64,000 nucleotides of DNA from positions 4,016,001 to 4,080,000 of the forward strand of contig NZ_CP156081.1 in the NCBI RefSeq assembly GCF_039830135.1, written 5' to 3'. Origin of the DNA: Defluviimonas sp. SAOS-178_SWC (lineage in GTDB: Bacteria > Pseudomonadota > Alphaproteobacteria > Rhodobacterales > Rhodobacteraceae). The notes beneath the pieces were generated by a model. The model made no database searches. It saw nothing but the letters and a program-made list of their open reading frames with translations, and was not told the origin of the DNA. A program made the translations under genes and the position numbers. Below, piece by piece: positions 10,911 through 19,008 of this stretch (position 1 is its first letter; the number at the start of each line of letters is the position of its first letter).

Positions 10911-11327
10911 TTACGCCAGAAAATCCGAAAGCCGTGCCTGAAGATAGGGTACGGCGCGCGCATGGTTCAGGAAATCGGGAATGGGCATCATTTCCCAATA
11001 CTGCCCCTCATCGCCGAAGACGATCCGGCTGATCTCCTCGGGCGCGATGCGGCCGCCGAAGAAGACCGCGCGGCCACCCGGCACGTGGTGCGAGGCATAG
11101 TCGCGCCGCCAGATCAGCCGTTCTTCCGGCAGGATCAGACCGTATTCCTCGCGCAACTCCCGTAACGCACACTCCGCCGCCGTCTCCCCGCCCTCGCGCC
11201 CGCCGCCGGGGAAGTCCCAGCAGCCGGCGAAGGGAAGCTCCGGCAGGTCGTCGCGCAGATGGGTGAGGACCCGACCCTCTCCGATCAGCGCGATCTTCGC
11301 ACCGACGAAGGCCGGTTCAGTTGTCAT
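10911..11327 (-). CDS. Nudix hydrolase
   Basis: 138-aa Nudix hydrolase; hydrolyses a nucleoside diphosphate linked to another moiety, substrate unknown. The Nudix box is GGGREGGETAAECALREL followed by REEYGL (about residues 40-63). The core is compact with no extra domain. Its start lies inside the end of the NfeD-like gene (11-base overlap), so it is the third member of the SPFH-NfeD-Nudix unit. It is distinct from rppH in this window: it lacks the PxWQMPQ motif. Confidence 0.9.
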   Translation of the reverse strand: MTTEPAFVGAKIALIGEGRVLTHLRDDLPELPFAGCWDFPGGGREGGETAAECALRELREEYGLILPEERLIWRRDYASHHVPGGRAVFFGGRIAPEEISRIVFGDEGQYWEMMPIPDFLNHARAVPYLQARLSDFLA

Positions 11328-11592
11328 TGATGTCGCGGTTCCAGACTTTCACCTGCCCGTGCCGCACGCCGACGACCCGGCGCAGCACCAGCCAGGCGAC
11401 GAGCGAGGCCACCGCGAAGACGAGGACAAGCGCCGCGAGCGATCCGCCAAGGACACCGAGCCACAGCAAAAGCCCGGTCAGCGCCGCGCCAACCGCGAAA
11501 CCGAGGAGGATGAAACCGGGGATCATGATCTCGAGGATCGCGAGCACCGCGCCAGCGATCATCCAGACCCACCATTCCTGCCAGAAAAGCAT
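11317..11592 (-). CDS. NfeD-like membrane protein
   Basis: 91-aa short NfeD-family protein. Three or four hydrophobic helices (about residues 7-33, 36-55 and 56-72, rich in Gly, Leu and Val) are followed by a small hydrophilic tail (VGVRHGQVKVWNRDINDN). NfeD proteins pair with SPFH (stomatin/flotillin-like) proteins in membrane microdomains. Here the gene starts at the base where the SPFH gene ends, which fits the classic pair. The C-terminal OB-fold of long NfeDs is largely absent. Confidence 0.85.
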   Translation of the reverse strand: MLFWQEWWVWMIAGAVLAILEIMIPGFILLGFAVGAALTGLLLWLGVLGGSLAALVLVFAVASLVAWLVLRRVVGVRHGQVKVWNRDINDN

Positions 11593-12485
11593 CAGGCCCG
11601 CCCCTTCAGCATCTTGAAGGCATCGCCAAAGGCCTCAAGCGCCTGCGCCGGCACGATCACCGTCTGCTTGCCGGCGCCCTGGCCCACGGCCGTGAGCGCC
11701 TCGACCTGCTTCAATGCGACCTGGTACTGCGCCGCCTCGATTCCGTTCTCCTTGATCGCCACGGCCACGACCTGCGTCGCATAGGCCTCCGCATCCGCCG
11801 AGATGCGCCGCGCCTTCGCCCGCTGCTCGGCCGCGTACAGATCCGCGTCGGCTGCAAGCTCCACCGACCGCTTCTTGCCTTCGGCCTCGGTCACCTGCGC
11901 CCGCCGTGCCCTCTCGGCGTTCAACTGCTGCAGCATCGCCGCCCGCGTCGCCTCGTCAAGGTTGACGTCCAGCACCTCCGCCCGCGTCACCTCGATCCCC
12001 CAGTCATCGACCATCGCCGCGACCTGCTCGCGCACCTTGCCGATCAGCTCCGATCGGTTCGACTGCACCTGGTCCAGTTCCATCTTGCCGATCTCCGACC
12101 GCACGATGCCGGCAACCGTCGTGGCAATCGCCCCATCTACGTCGCGGATCCGGTAGACGGTCTTTTCCGGCTCGGTGATGCGGTAGAACACCGAGGTCTC
12201 CACCTTCACCAGCACGTTGTCCGCCGTGATCGCATCCTGCAACGCGTTGGGCAACTGCCGCTCCAGGATCGAGATCTTGTGCGCCACCCGGTCGAGGAAC
12301 GGCACGATGAAGTTGATCCCCGGCCCGAGCACCGCGCGCAACCGCCCGAACCGTTCCACCACGTGCTTCTCCGACTGCGGCACGATCCGCACGCCGAGCA
12401 TGACGCATAGGATGATGAAGATGGCGAGTGCCAGCAGCACCCCGTTCCCGCCGATCAGCTCTCCGATTACTTGTCCGAAATCCAT
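11592..12485 (-). CDS. SPFH/Band 7 protein (stomatin/QmcA type)
   Basis: 297-aa membrane-anchored SPFH protein. One N-terminal transmembrane helix (about 14-35) is followed by the band 7 domain (VPQSEKHVVERFGR at 36-49, then GPGINFIVPFLDRV) and a long Ala/Glu/Arg-rich coiled coil that drives oligomerisation (about 185-255). The closest general match is QmcA/stomatin, linked to FtsH and membrane quality control. First gene of a three-gene overlapping unit with the NfeD-like and Nudix genes; the start has no upstream competitor and lies 130 bp from the divergent dinB. Confidence 0.93.
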   Translation of the reverse strand: MDFGQVIGELIGGNGVLLALAIFIILCVMLGVRIVPQSEKHVVERFGRLRAVLGPGINFIVPFLDRVAHKISILERQLPNALQDAITADNVLVKVETSVFYRITEPEKTVYRIRDVDGAIATTVAGIVRSEIGKMELDQVQSNRSELIGKVREQVAAMVDDWGIEVTRAEVLDVNLDEATRAAMLQQLNAERARRAQVTEAEGKKRSVELAADADLYAAEQRAKARRISADAEAYATQVVAVAIKENGIEAAQYQVALKQVEALTAVGQGAGKQTVIVPAQALEAFGDAFKMLKGRA

Positions 12486-12614
12486 TGCACCGCCTCCAAA
12501 ATCCGTTTCGGCGGACTATGCCTTCCCGCCCGATGCGTGAAAAGCCCTAACCCGACCGTCCGGCGGCAACGTCGCCCCGTTTCGCGCCCGAACGGACTCG
12601 GCTATTCTCGCGCC

Positions 12615-13868
12615 ATGCCCGCCCTTTGTCGCGATTGCCTCCATCCATTCGAGACCGGACAGCGATGCCCGGCCTGCCGGAGCCCGCGCGTCCTATCGCA
12701 CCCGGAACTCCTCAGCCTCTCCATCGCACACATGGACTGCGACGCCTTCTATGCGAGCGTCGAAAAGCGGGACAACCCGGACCTTCGAAGCCGGCCGGTC
12801 ATCGTCGGCGGCGCCCATCGCGGTGTCGTCTCAACCTGCTGCTACCTCGCCCGCATCAAGGGCGTTCGGTCGGCTATGCCGATGTTCCAGGCCCTGAAAC
12901 TCTGCCCCGAGGCGGTGGTCATCAAACCGAGGGGCAGCCACTATGCGGCGGTGTCGAGGGAAATCCGCGCCCTGATGGACGAGCTGACGCCGGTGGTCGA
13001 GCCGCTTTCTCTCGACGAGGCGTTTCTGGACCTGACCGGAACGGAACGCCTGCACAAGGCTCCGCCGGCCGTCCTTCTCTGCCGGCTTCTCAAACGGATG
13101 GAGGAGGAGATCGGCCTGACCGGTTCGGTCGGCCTGTCCCACAACAAGTTCCTCGCCAAGGTCGCCTCCGACCTCGACAAGCCGCGCGGGTTTTCGGTGA
13201 TCGGCAAGGCCGACACCGCCGCATTCCTGAAAGGCAAGCCGGTGCGGATGATCTGGGGCGTAGGCGCGGCCACGCAAGGCACGCTCGATGCGGCCGGCAT
13301 CCGGACGTTCGACGACCTCGCCCGCTGGGACCGCAAGGACCTGATCCAGCGCTTCGGTCAGATCGGCGACCGGCTCTGGCACCTCGCCCGGGGAGAGGAC
13401 TTCCGCAGGGTCAATCCGCACGAGCCGATGAAGTCGATCTCGGCCGAGACAACCTTCGACGAGGATATTTCGGACCGCGACCTCCTCGACGGTCATGTGT
13501 GGCGGCTGGCCGAGAAGGTTGCAGATCGGACGAAGGCCAAGGATCTTGCCGGGCGCACCGTGACGCTGAAGCTGAAACGGGCCGATTTCACCACGATCAC
13601 CCGGCGGCACTCGTTGCGCGAACCCACCCAGATCGCCGACCGGCTTTACCGCGAGGCGGCCGACCTGCTGGCCCATGTCGGCGACAGGGGCCCCTACCGG
13701 CTTCTCGGTGTCGGGCTTTCGGACATCGTTCCGGCCAGCGCCGCCGATCTGACGCCCGATCTTCTCGACCCGGCGGCGGCGAAACGCGCCACCGCCGAAC
13801 GCGCGACCGATGCGATCCGCGCGCGGTTCGGGCCGAATGCGATCGTGAAGGGCAGGTCGCTTCGCTAG
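12615..13868 (+). CDS. dinB: DNA polymerase IV with N-terminal zinc knuckle
   Basis: Y-family translesion polymerase. 417 aa from the ATG at 12615. Catalytic motifs are MDCDAFYASVE (40-50) with the metal-binding Asp and SLDEAFLDLTG with the paired acidic residues, then SHNKFLAKVASDLDKP and a C-terminal little-finger domain. The first 30 residues are an extra segment, CRDC...CPAC (Cys5, 8, 18, 21), which looks like a zinc knuckle not found in E. coli DinB. Divergent from the SPFH gene; no LexA-type site was recognised in the 130-bp gap. Confidence 0.95.
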   Translation: MPALCRDCLHPFETGQRCPACRSPRVLSHPELLSLSIAHMDCDAFYASVEKRDNPDLRSRPVIVGGAHRGVVSTCCYLARIKGVRSAMPMFQALKLCPEAVVIKPRGSHYAAVSREIRALMDELTPVVEPLSLDEAFLDLTGTERLHKAPPAVLLCRLLKRMEEEIGLTGSVGLSHNKFLAKVASDLDKPRGFSVIGKADTAAFLKGKPVRMIWGVGAATQGTLDAAGIRTFDDLARWDRKDLIQRFGQIGDRLWHLARGEDFRRVNPHEPMKSISAETTFDEDISDRDLLDGHVWRLAEKVADRTKAKDLAGRTVTLKLKRADFTTITRRHSLREPTQIADRLYREAADLLAHVGDRGPYRLLGVGLSDIVPASAADLTPDLLDPAAAKRATAERATDAIRARFGPNAIVKGRSLR

Positions 13869-13895
13869 GCTGCGGCGAACCGGACGCCGCCCCCG

Positions 13896-14756
13896 TCACT
13901 CAGCGGCGAGCGAAACTTCCCCGCGACCGATCTCGGCGATCTCGGTCAGGATGGACTGGAGAACCCGCCGGAAGCTCATGAAATTGCCGTTCGGGCGGAC
14001 CTCCCGCTCGTTCATGTAGAGCGCGCGGTCGATCTCGATCTGCACGGCGTGGAAGCCAAGCGACGGGCGGCCGTAGGTCTGGGTGATATAGGCACCTGCG
14101 AAGGGCGCGTTGCGAAGCGTGCGAAAGCCCGCCCGCTCGAACGCGGCCTCGATCCGGTCCATCACATGCGCCGCGGCTGCCGAGCCGAAGCGGTCGCCGA
14201 GCACGATCTCGGGTCGCCCGGCGCCGGCCGATGCGATGGAATCCATCGCCTCATGCGGCATCGAGTGCATGTCGACGAGGATCGCCTCGCCGAAATTCGC
14301 GCGCGCTGTCTCCAGAAGGTCGCGCAGGCAGTCGTGATAGGGCCGCCAGCAGGCGTCGATTCGCGCCTCGGCCTCATCCCGGGACATCTTGCCGCGATAG
14401 ATCGCCCGGCCCCCGGCGACGACCCTGGGAATGACGCCGAGGCCCGAGGCGATGCGCGGATTGTGCGCGGCAAGGCGAACGCCGTCGATCAGCGCCGGAT
14501 CAAGCTCGTCGGCCGCGCGGTTGAGGTCGATGAAGGCGCGCGGGGCGGTCGCCGCGAGGAGCGGCGCGCCGAGGCTTCCAACCCCGTCGAGAAGCGTGTC
14601 GACAAAGGCGTCCTCGGACGAGCGGATCGTCCGTTCGTCCAAGACCGAGGCGCGCAGGAACGCGGCGGGGTAGTCGCGCCCGCTATGCGGCGAGGCAAAG
14701 ACGACACCGGTCAGGCGCCGCTCCGGCATCACCAACTGATAGGGCGCACGCGCCAT
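13896..14756 (-). CDS. N-formylglutamate amidohydrolase family protein
   Basis: 286-aa member of the N-formylglutamate deformylase (HutG-type) family, zinc-dependent amidohydrolases. Family features: FASPHSGRDYP (about 20-30), IDLNRAADELDP (about 76-87) and ILVDMHSMPHEA (about 158-169), a metal-site region. No other histidine-degradation gene is nearby, so the in vivo substrate is uncertain; the gene may be a stand-alone amidohydrolase. Convergent with dinB (27-bp gap). Confidence 0.88.
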   Translation of the reverse strand: MARAPYQLVMPERRLTGVVFASPHSGRDYPAAFLRASVLDERTIRSSEDAFVDTLLDGVGSLGAPLLAATAPRAFIDLNRAADELDPALIDGVRLAAHNPRIASGLGVIPRVVAGGRAIYRGKMSRDEAEARIDACWRPYHDCLRDLLETARANFGEAILVDMHSMPHEAMDSIASAGAGRPEIVLGDRFGSAAAAHVMDRIEAAFERAGFRTLRNAPFAGAYITQTYGRPSLGFHAVQIEIDRALYMNEREVRPNGNFMSFRRVLQSILTEIAEIGRGEVSLAAE

Positions 14757-14813
14757 GCCTTCTCCTTTACGTCGGGCGAACTATAGCGGCAATCTTTGCA
14801 ACCCTGAAACCCC

Positions 14814-14842
14814 TTGCAAGCTCTCCCGACTCCTTTTATAGA
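14814..14842 (+). promoter_or_regulatory. Sigma-70 promoter for tRNA-Val
   Basis: TTGCAA (14814-14819), exactly 17 bases, TATAGA (14837-14842). This is the best promoter match noticed in the window and lies about 60 bp before the tRNA. A 7-bp inverted repeat GACGCGG/CCGCGTC (14853-14859 and 14866-14872) would fold at the start of the leader. Confidence 0.65.
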
Positions 14843-14908
14843 CCCACGGACCGACGCGGTTCCGCCCGCGTCCTAATTGTTTGGGATCGGCGGAATCGTT
14901 GACGGAAC

Positions 14909-14983
14909 GGGCGGTTAGCTCAGCGGTAGAGCACTACGTTGACATCGTAGTGGCCACTGGTTCGATCCCAGTACCGCCCACCA
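14909..14983 (+). tRNA. tRNA-Val, anticodon GAC
   Basis: A 75-nt cloverleaf. The acceptor stem GGGCGGT/ACCGCCC is perfect, the D arm is GCTC-AGCGGTA-GAGC, and the anticodon stem CTACG/CGTAG encloses the loop TTGACAT with anticodon GAC. The T arm is ACTGG-TTCGATC-CCAGT, the discriminator base is A, and CCA is encoded (14981-14983). It reads valine codons GUC and GUU. Confidence 0.97.
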
Positions 14984-14986
14984 TCC

Positions 14987-15013
14987 GCCCCCGATTCGGG
15001 GGCATGTAGTTTT
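14987..15013 (+). terminator. Likely terminator or processing hairpin after tRNA-Val
   Basis: A 7-bp perfect stem GCCCCCG-ATT-CGGGGGC (14987-15003), then ATGTAGTTTTG. The T tract is short and displaced, so it may be a weak terminator or a 3'-processing hairpin, allowing some read-through into rpmJ. Confidence 0.5.
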
Positions 15014-15050
15014 GAATGGCGCGACGCGCGCCGCGAATAGGAGAAGACCG

Positions 15051-15176
15051 ATGAAGGTCAGAAACTCGCTCCGCTCGCTGAAGTTGCGCCATCGCGACTG
15101 TCAGATCGTGCGCCGCAAGGGCCGGGTCTACGTGATCAATAAGACCCAGCGCCGCTTCAAGGCCCGTCAGGGCTGA
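15051..15176 (+). CDS. rpmJ: 50S ribosomal protein L36
   Basis: A 41-aa basic protein (starts [20 protein letters not shown], ends RRFKARQG), the L36 of the large ribosomal subunit. It is the longer, zinc-independent form: only one Cys (Cys17) is present instead of the CxxC...H zinc site. GAGAAGA lies just upstream of the ATG. It is a single gene followed by a strong terminator and preceded by tRNA-Val, so it may share that promoter or have its own in the short gap. Confidence 0.97.
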   Translation: MKVRNSLRSLKLRHRDCQIVRRKGRVYVINKTQRRFKARQG

Positions 15177-15198
15177 AGCGCCGAAGAGAACGATGCGA

Positions 15199-15232
15199 AA
15201 GGCCGCCGGTTTCCCGGCGGCCTTCGTGTTTT
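15199..15232 (+). terminator. Rho-independent terminator after rpmJ
   Basis: An 11-bp perfect stem AAGGCCGCCGG (15199-15209), TTTC loop, CCGGCGGCCTT (15214-15224), then CGTGTTTT. It lies 23 bases after the rpmJ stop. Confidence 0.85.
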
Positions 15233-15264
15233 CCGGGTCGGTGAGCCCGCGCCCTTGGTGGATG

Positions 15265-16905
15265 TCAGAGCGAATCCACCAGAAGCCGCGCCACGGTCTG
15301 CTGGTTCAGATATCCCGTCACGGGCAGCCCCCGCGCCTGTTGGTAACGCCGAATCGCGCGACGGGTCTCATCGTCGAAAGTTCCGTCCGCAGCGCCGGGC
15401 TTGAGACCGAGCGCCGCAAGCCGCTGTTCGACGAGCGAGCGCATCACCGGGTTGAGGTTCAGCGCCTTTTCGGCCGCCTCGGCCTTCTGGCGCGCATCCG
15501 CCTCTGCCGACGTCTCACTCAATTCGGCGATCCGGCGCCGCGCCTCTTCGACAAACGCGCCGTTCGGATGGGCCGCGACATAGTCCTGATAGACGCGGAC
15601 CGTGTCCGTTTTCTGCGCGGCGTCCCACGCCTGCCGGTCGTTGGCCGCCGCCTGCGCCCGTCGCTCTTCATCGAAGACCGAGAGCCGTTCCTGCGCCAGT
15701 TCGGCGAAAAGCCCGTCGGGATAGCGCTTGAGATAGGCGCGCAAGCCCGCCTCGTCCCCGGCCGCGCCGGTCTGATCCCAGTAGAGCCGGTCCTGCTGGT
15801 CCTGCTCGGCCTTGCGCGCGGCGGCCTCGGCTTCCAATTCGGCGGCTCGCTTGTCGGCTTCCTGCGCAAGAACCTCCAACTGACGTCCGGTCAGAAAGCC
15901 CGTCCCGTCATATCCGGCGCGGGTTTGCCAGACCTTGATGGCGTTGCGCGAACCGGGGCCGAAGACACCGTCGATCCCCTTGGGGTCGATATCGAGGATC
16001 GAGAGGTTGCGCTGGACCTCGCGACGCTGATCGCGGGTAAGGCGGAGCGCGGCCTCGGCCGCCTCGGCCTGCGCGGCCGGATCGTCAAGCCGTGCAATGG
16101 CCGACTTCGCGGCAGCGGCGTGGGCGCCGTCGGGGAAGCGGTCGAGATAGGTTTCGAACGCGGCGCGGGTGCCGATGGCCTCGGTCGCCGTCCAGAAGGC
16201 CTGTTCGCCGCCACCGGCGGGCGGGGTGGCGGGTTTCGGTGCGTTGCCGTCCGGGATCGGAAGAAACGGCGCGAATGTGCCGATGTAACCGACTGCACGC
16301 AGGTCTTCCGCCGACGCGACAAGCTCCGCCATCGTCCTGCCGCGCATGTCCGCAAGGTGGCCCGCGAACGCCGACACTTCCGCCGCGTCGCCTTCGATCA
16401 CGGTCACGCCCTGCGGCACGTCGACCGGGCCAACGCCGGCCGCAAGCCCGCGACCGAGGTCGATCCGCCGGTCTTCCGTCCCCAGCAACACAAGCGCTCC
16501 GCCGGGCCGTTCGCCGGCAATGGCAAGGACGGTCGACAGGGAGAGCCCCGCGTTGTCGATCGACGCCAGCGTCGGCTGGTCCGCCCCGGTCGCGACAAGC
16601 CAGGTCTCGGCCCCGGCATGGACGAAGTGGCCGGTGAGAAGGATCACGCTTCGACCCGGCCTCACCGTGTCATCGTAATGTTTGGCAAGAAGCGTCCGCA
16701 TCACCGGCGCGGTCAGATCGGCCCCCTTGCGCATCGTGAACCCGGCCACCTCCAGCGCGTCGGCCGCGTCGAGCGCGTCATCTGCCGAGGTAATGTCGGC
16801 GGCGTTGCGGTAATTCTCGTTGCCGATGACCAGTGCGGCGTCCTGCGCGAAGGCCGGCGCCACGATCACGGCGGCAAAAAGCGCCAGGCAGGCTGTCTGT
16901 CTCAT
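15265..16905 (-). CDS. Secreted pseudo-caspase / peptidoglycan-binding protein
   Basis: 546 aa. A signal peptide (1-20, cut after AFA) is followed by a caspase-like (peptidase C14) fold at about 23-200: it starts ALVIGNENYRNA and keeps a His in LLTGHFVHAG. Where the catalytic Cys normally sits (DACR context) it reads VLLGTEDRR, and the mature protein has no Cys at all, so it cannot be a cysteine protease. Then come a peptidoglycan-binding domain (about 300-350, IDGVFGPGSRNAIKVWQ), three short helical repeats of the form Y-x-x-x-P-(D/N)-G, an Ala/Glu coiled coil and a second peptidoglycan-binding domain at the C-terminus (AADGTFDDETRRAIRRYQQA). Probably periplasmic and wall-bound; role unknown. 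Convergent with rpmJ. Confidence 0.85.
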   Translation of the reverse strand: MRQTACLALFAAVIVAPAFAQDAALVIGNENYRNAADITSADDALDAADALEVAGFTMRKGADLTAPVMRTLLAKHYDDTVRPGRSVILLTGHFVHAGAETWLVATGADQPTLASIDNAGLSLSTVLAIAGERPGGALVLLGTEDRRIDLGRGLAAGVGPVDVPQGVTVIEGDAAEVSAFAGHLADMRGRTMAELVASAEDLRAVGYIGTFAPFLPIPDGNAPKPATPPAGGGEQAFWTATEAIGTRAAFETYLDRFPDGAHAAAAKSAIARLDDPAAQAEAAEAALRLTRDQRREVQRNLSILDIDPKGIDGVFGPGSRNAIKVWQTRAGYDGTGFLTGRQLEVLAQEADKRAAELEAEAAARKAEQDQQDRLYWDQTGAAGDEAGLRAYLKRYPDGLFAELAQERLSVFDEERRAQAAANDRQAWDAAQKTDTVRVYQDYVAAHPNGAFVEEARRRIAELSETSAEADARQKAEAAEKALNLNPVMRSLVEQRLAALGLKPGAADGTFDDETRRAIRRYQQARGLPVTGYLNQQTVARLLVDSL

Positions 16906-16933
16906 ACGTCACATCCCCGTTTCGGGGCGAGAC

Positions 16934-18130
16934 CTACTCGTACTTCCGCTGATCCTCAATCACTATGCCATCGTTCGGCAGCGACCCTTTGGAAACCAGC
17001 TGGATGCGGCCTCGCAGTTTCAGAATGTCCATCACGGACTTCTCGTATAACGCGGGGTTGCCGGATTCGGTTTCCACCAAGACCGTCATCGCATCCATCT
17101 CCCCCTCCCGGGTGGCGACAATCCGCGCACGGGCGATGTCGTCGTGACGGGCGACGAAGTCGGCCACCTGCTCGGGGCGGACGAACATGCCCTTGATCTT
17201 GGTCGTCTGGTCGGCGCGGCCCATCCAGCCCTTGATCCGGGCATTGGTCCTGCCGCAGGGGCTTTGCCCCGGCATCACCGCCGAGAGGTCACCGGTCGCG
17301 AACCGGATCAGCGGGTAGTCGGGGTTGAGCGTCGTGACGACGACCTCGCCCACCTCACCCTCGGGCACCGGATCGCCGGTGCCGGGGCGGACGATCTCGA
17401 CGATCACGCCCTCGTCGACGATCATCCCCTCCATCGCCGGGCTTTCATAGGCGATGTTGCCAAGATCGGCGGTCGCGTAGCATTGCAGGCAGGCGATGCC
17501 GCGGTCGGCATATTCCTTGCGCAAGCTGGGGAACAGCGCGCCGCCGCCAACCACGGCACGGGTGATTTTCAGCCGCTCGCCCATCTCGTCGGCACGGTCG
17601 AGGATGATCTTGAGGTAGTCCGGCGTCCCGGCATAGGCCGTGGTGCCGATATCGGCGGCGGCGCAGACCTGAAGATCGGTCTGTCCCGTTCCGGCGGGCA
17701 GCACCGCCGCGCCGACCGCGCGGGCGCCGTTCTCGAACATCATGCCGGCGGGTGTCAGGTGATAGCCGAAGCAGTTCTGGACGATATCGCCCTTGCCGAT
17801 GCCGCAGGCATGGAGGAACCGGCCCATCCGCCACCAGTCGTCGCTGACCCCGCCCGGCTCGTAGATCGGCCCCGGCGACTGGAAGAAATGCGCGACATTC
17901 GTGACCGGCAGCCCGCCAAAGGGTGGCTTGGCTTTCTGCCGGGCCGAAAGGTCGGATTTCCGCAGGACCGGCAAGCGGGCGAGGTCGGCGAGGGTCGCCA
18001 CCGGCGCCATCCCGTTGCGCTTCAGTTGCGCGTTCAGCGCGCGCAGATGGTCGGCGGCGCGTTCGTCGTCGGGCCGGGTTTCGAGATCGTCGTAATGGGT
18101 CACCTTGAGATCCTTCATCACGCCAGCCAA
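16934..18130 (-). CDS. Phenylacetate-CoA ligase-like AMP-forming enzyme
   Basis: 398-aa adenylate-forming enzyme of the PaaK type, expected to activate a carboxylic acid to its CoA thioester using ATP. Visible features are TAYAGTPDYLKIILDRADE (the family's substitute for the canonical P-loop), CYATADLGNIAYES, and a C-terminal domain with GRADQTTKIKGMFVRPEQV, close to the K(T/I)KG(M/I)xVxP motif of PaaK. Its start overlaps the end of livF by 13 bases, so it is the last gene of the importer operon. It likely acts on the imported substrate; the substrate itself is not evident. Confidence 0.88.
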   Translation of the reverse strand: MAGVMKDLKVTHYDDLETRPDDERAADHLRALNAQLKRNGMAPVATLADLARLPVLRKSDLSARQKAKPPFGGLPVTNVAHFFQSPGPIYEPGGVSDDWWRMGRFLHACGIGKGDIVQNCFGYHLTPAGMMFENGARAVGAAVLPAGTGQTDLQVCAAADIGTTAYAGTPDYLKIILDRADEMGERLKITRAVVGGGALFPSLRKEYADRGIACLQCYATADLGNIAYESPAMEGMIVDEGVIVEIVRPGTGDPVPEGEVGEVVVTTLNPDYPLIRFATGDLSAVMPGQSPCGRTNARIKGWMGRADQTTKIKGMFVRPEQVADFVARHDDIARARIVATREGEMDAMTVLVETESGNPALYEKSVMDILKLRGRIQLVSKGSLPNDGIVIEDQRKYE

Positions 18131-18936
18131 CGCTTTCGGCGGCGGTAGGAACGGACGTCGCGGAACGACTTTCGGCCCTCGTCCGACATGCCGAGGTAGA
18201 ATTCCTTCACGTCCGGGTTTTCGCGAAGCTCGGCGGCGGGGCCGTCCATGACGACCCGGCCGCTTTCGAGGATGTAGCCGTAATGCGCGTAGCGCAGCGC
18301 CACGTTGGTGTTCTGCTCGGCCAGAAGGAAGGTCACGCCCTCCTTCTCGTTCACGGCCTTCACGATCTCGAAGATCTGCTCGACGAGCTGCGGCGCGAGG
18401 CCCATCGAGGGTTCGTCGAGAAGGATCGTCTCGGGCTTCGACATCAGGGCGCGGCCGATCGCGACCATCTGCTGTTCGCCGCCCGACGTGTAGCCCGCCT
18501 GGCTCTTGCGGCGTTCCTTCAGGCGCGGGAAATAGGTGTAGACCATGTCGAGATCGGCGCCGATCTGGCCCTTGTCGGCCCGCGTATAGGCACCCGTCAG
18601 GAGGTTATCCTCGACCGTCAGGTGCCCGAAACAGTGGCGCCCCTCCATGACCTGGATGACGCCCATCTTGACGAGCGCGGCCGGGTCAAGGTCCTGCACG
18701 CGCGCGCCGCGATACAGGATCGAGCCCTTGGTGACCTCTCCGCGTTCGGAATGGAGGAGGTTGGAGATCGCCTTGAGCGTCGTCGTCTTGCCCGCGCCAT
18801 TGCCGCCGAGAAGCGCGGTGATGCCGCCTTTCGGGACCGACAGGCTCACGCCTTTCAGGACGAGGATCACGTGATTGTAGATCACCTCGATATTGTTGAC
18901 CTCAAGCAGCGTCTCGGTCTTTGCGGCGTCGAGCAT
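18118..18936 (-). CDS. ABC transporter ATP-binding protein, LivF type
   Basis: 272-aa ATPase subunit of a branched-chain-amino-acid-type (HAAT) importer. Walker A is GGNGAGKTT (about 44-52), the signature is YTSGGEQQM (an LSGGQ variant), Walker B is ETILLDEPSMGLAP, with a switch His region replaced by LLAEQNT, which is typical of LivF. An extra basic tail (KSFRDVRSYRRRKRW) extends beyond the usual end. It follows the binding-protein gene after a 72-bp gap that contains a strong hairpin. Confidence 0.93.
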   Translation of the reverse strand: MLDAAKTETLLEVNNIEVIYNHVILVLKGVSLSVPKGGITALLGGNGAGKTTTLKAISNLLHSERGEVTKGSILYRGARVQDLDPAALVKMGVIQVMEGRHCFGHLTVEDNLLTGAYTRADKGQIGADLDMVYTYFPRLKERRKSQAGYTSGGEQQMVAIGRALMSKPETILLDEPSMGLAPQLVEQIFEIVKAVNEKEGVTFLLAEQNTNVALRYAHYGYILESGRVVMDGPAAELRENPDVKEFYLGMSDEGRKSFRDVRSYRRRKRWLA

Positions 18937-18968
18937 CGGGGTCCCCCGCGCGGAATTGATCCAATGGA

Positions 18969-18991
18969 CCCCGGCCCTGGTCGGGCCGGGG
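18969..18991 (-). terminator. Hairpin between livK- and livF-type genes
   Basis: A 9-bp perfect stem CCCCGGCCC/GGGCCGGGG with a 5-base loop, starting 18 bases after the binding-protein stop. There is no U tract on the minus strand (TCCATTGG follows), so it is more likely a 3'-end stabiliser or attenuator that keeps binding-protein mRNA more abundant than that of the downstream genes. Confidence 0.55.
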
Positions 18992-19008
18992 AAGCTTGTG
19001 CATGGCGC

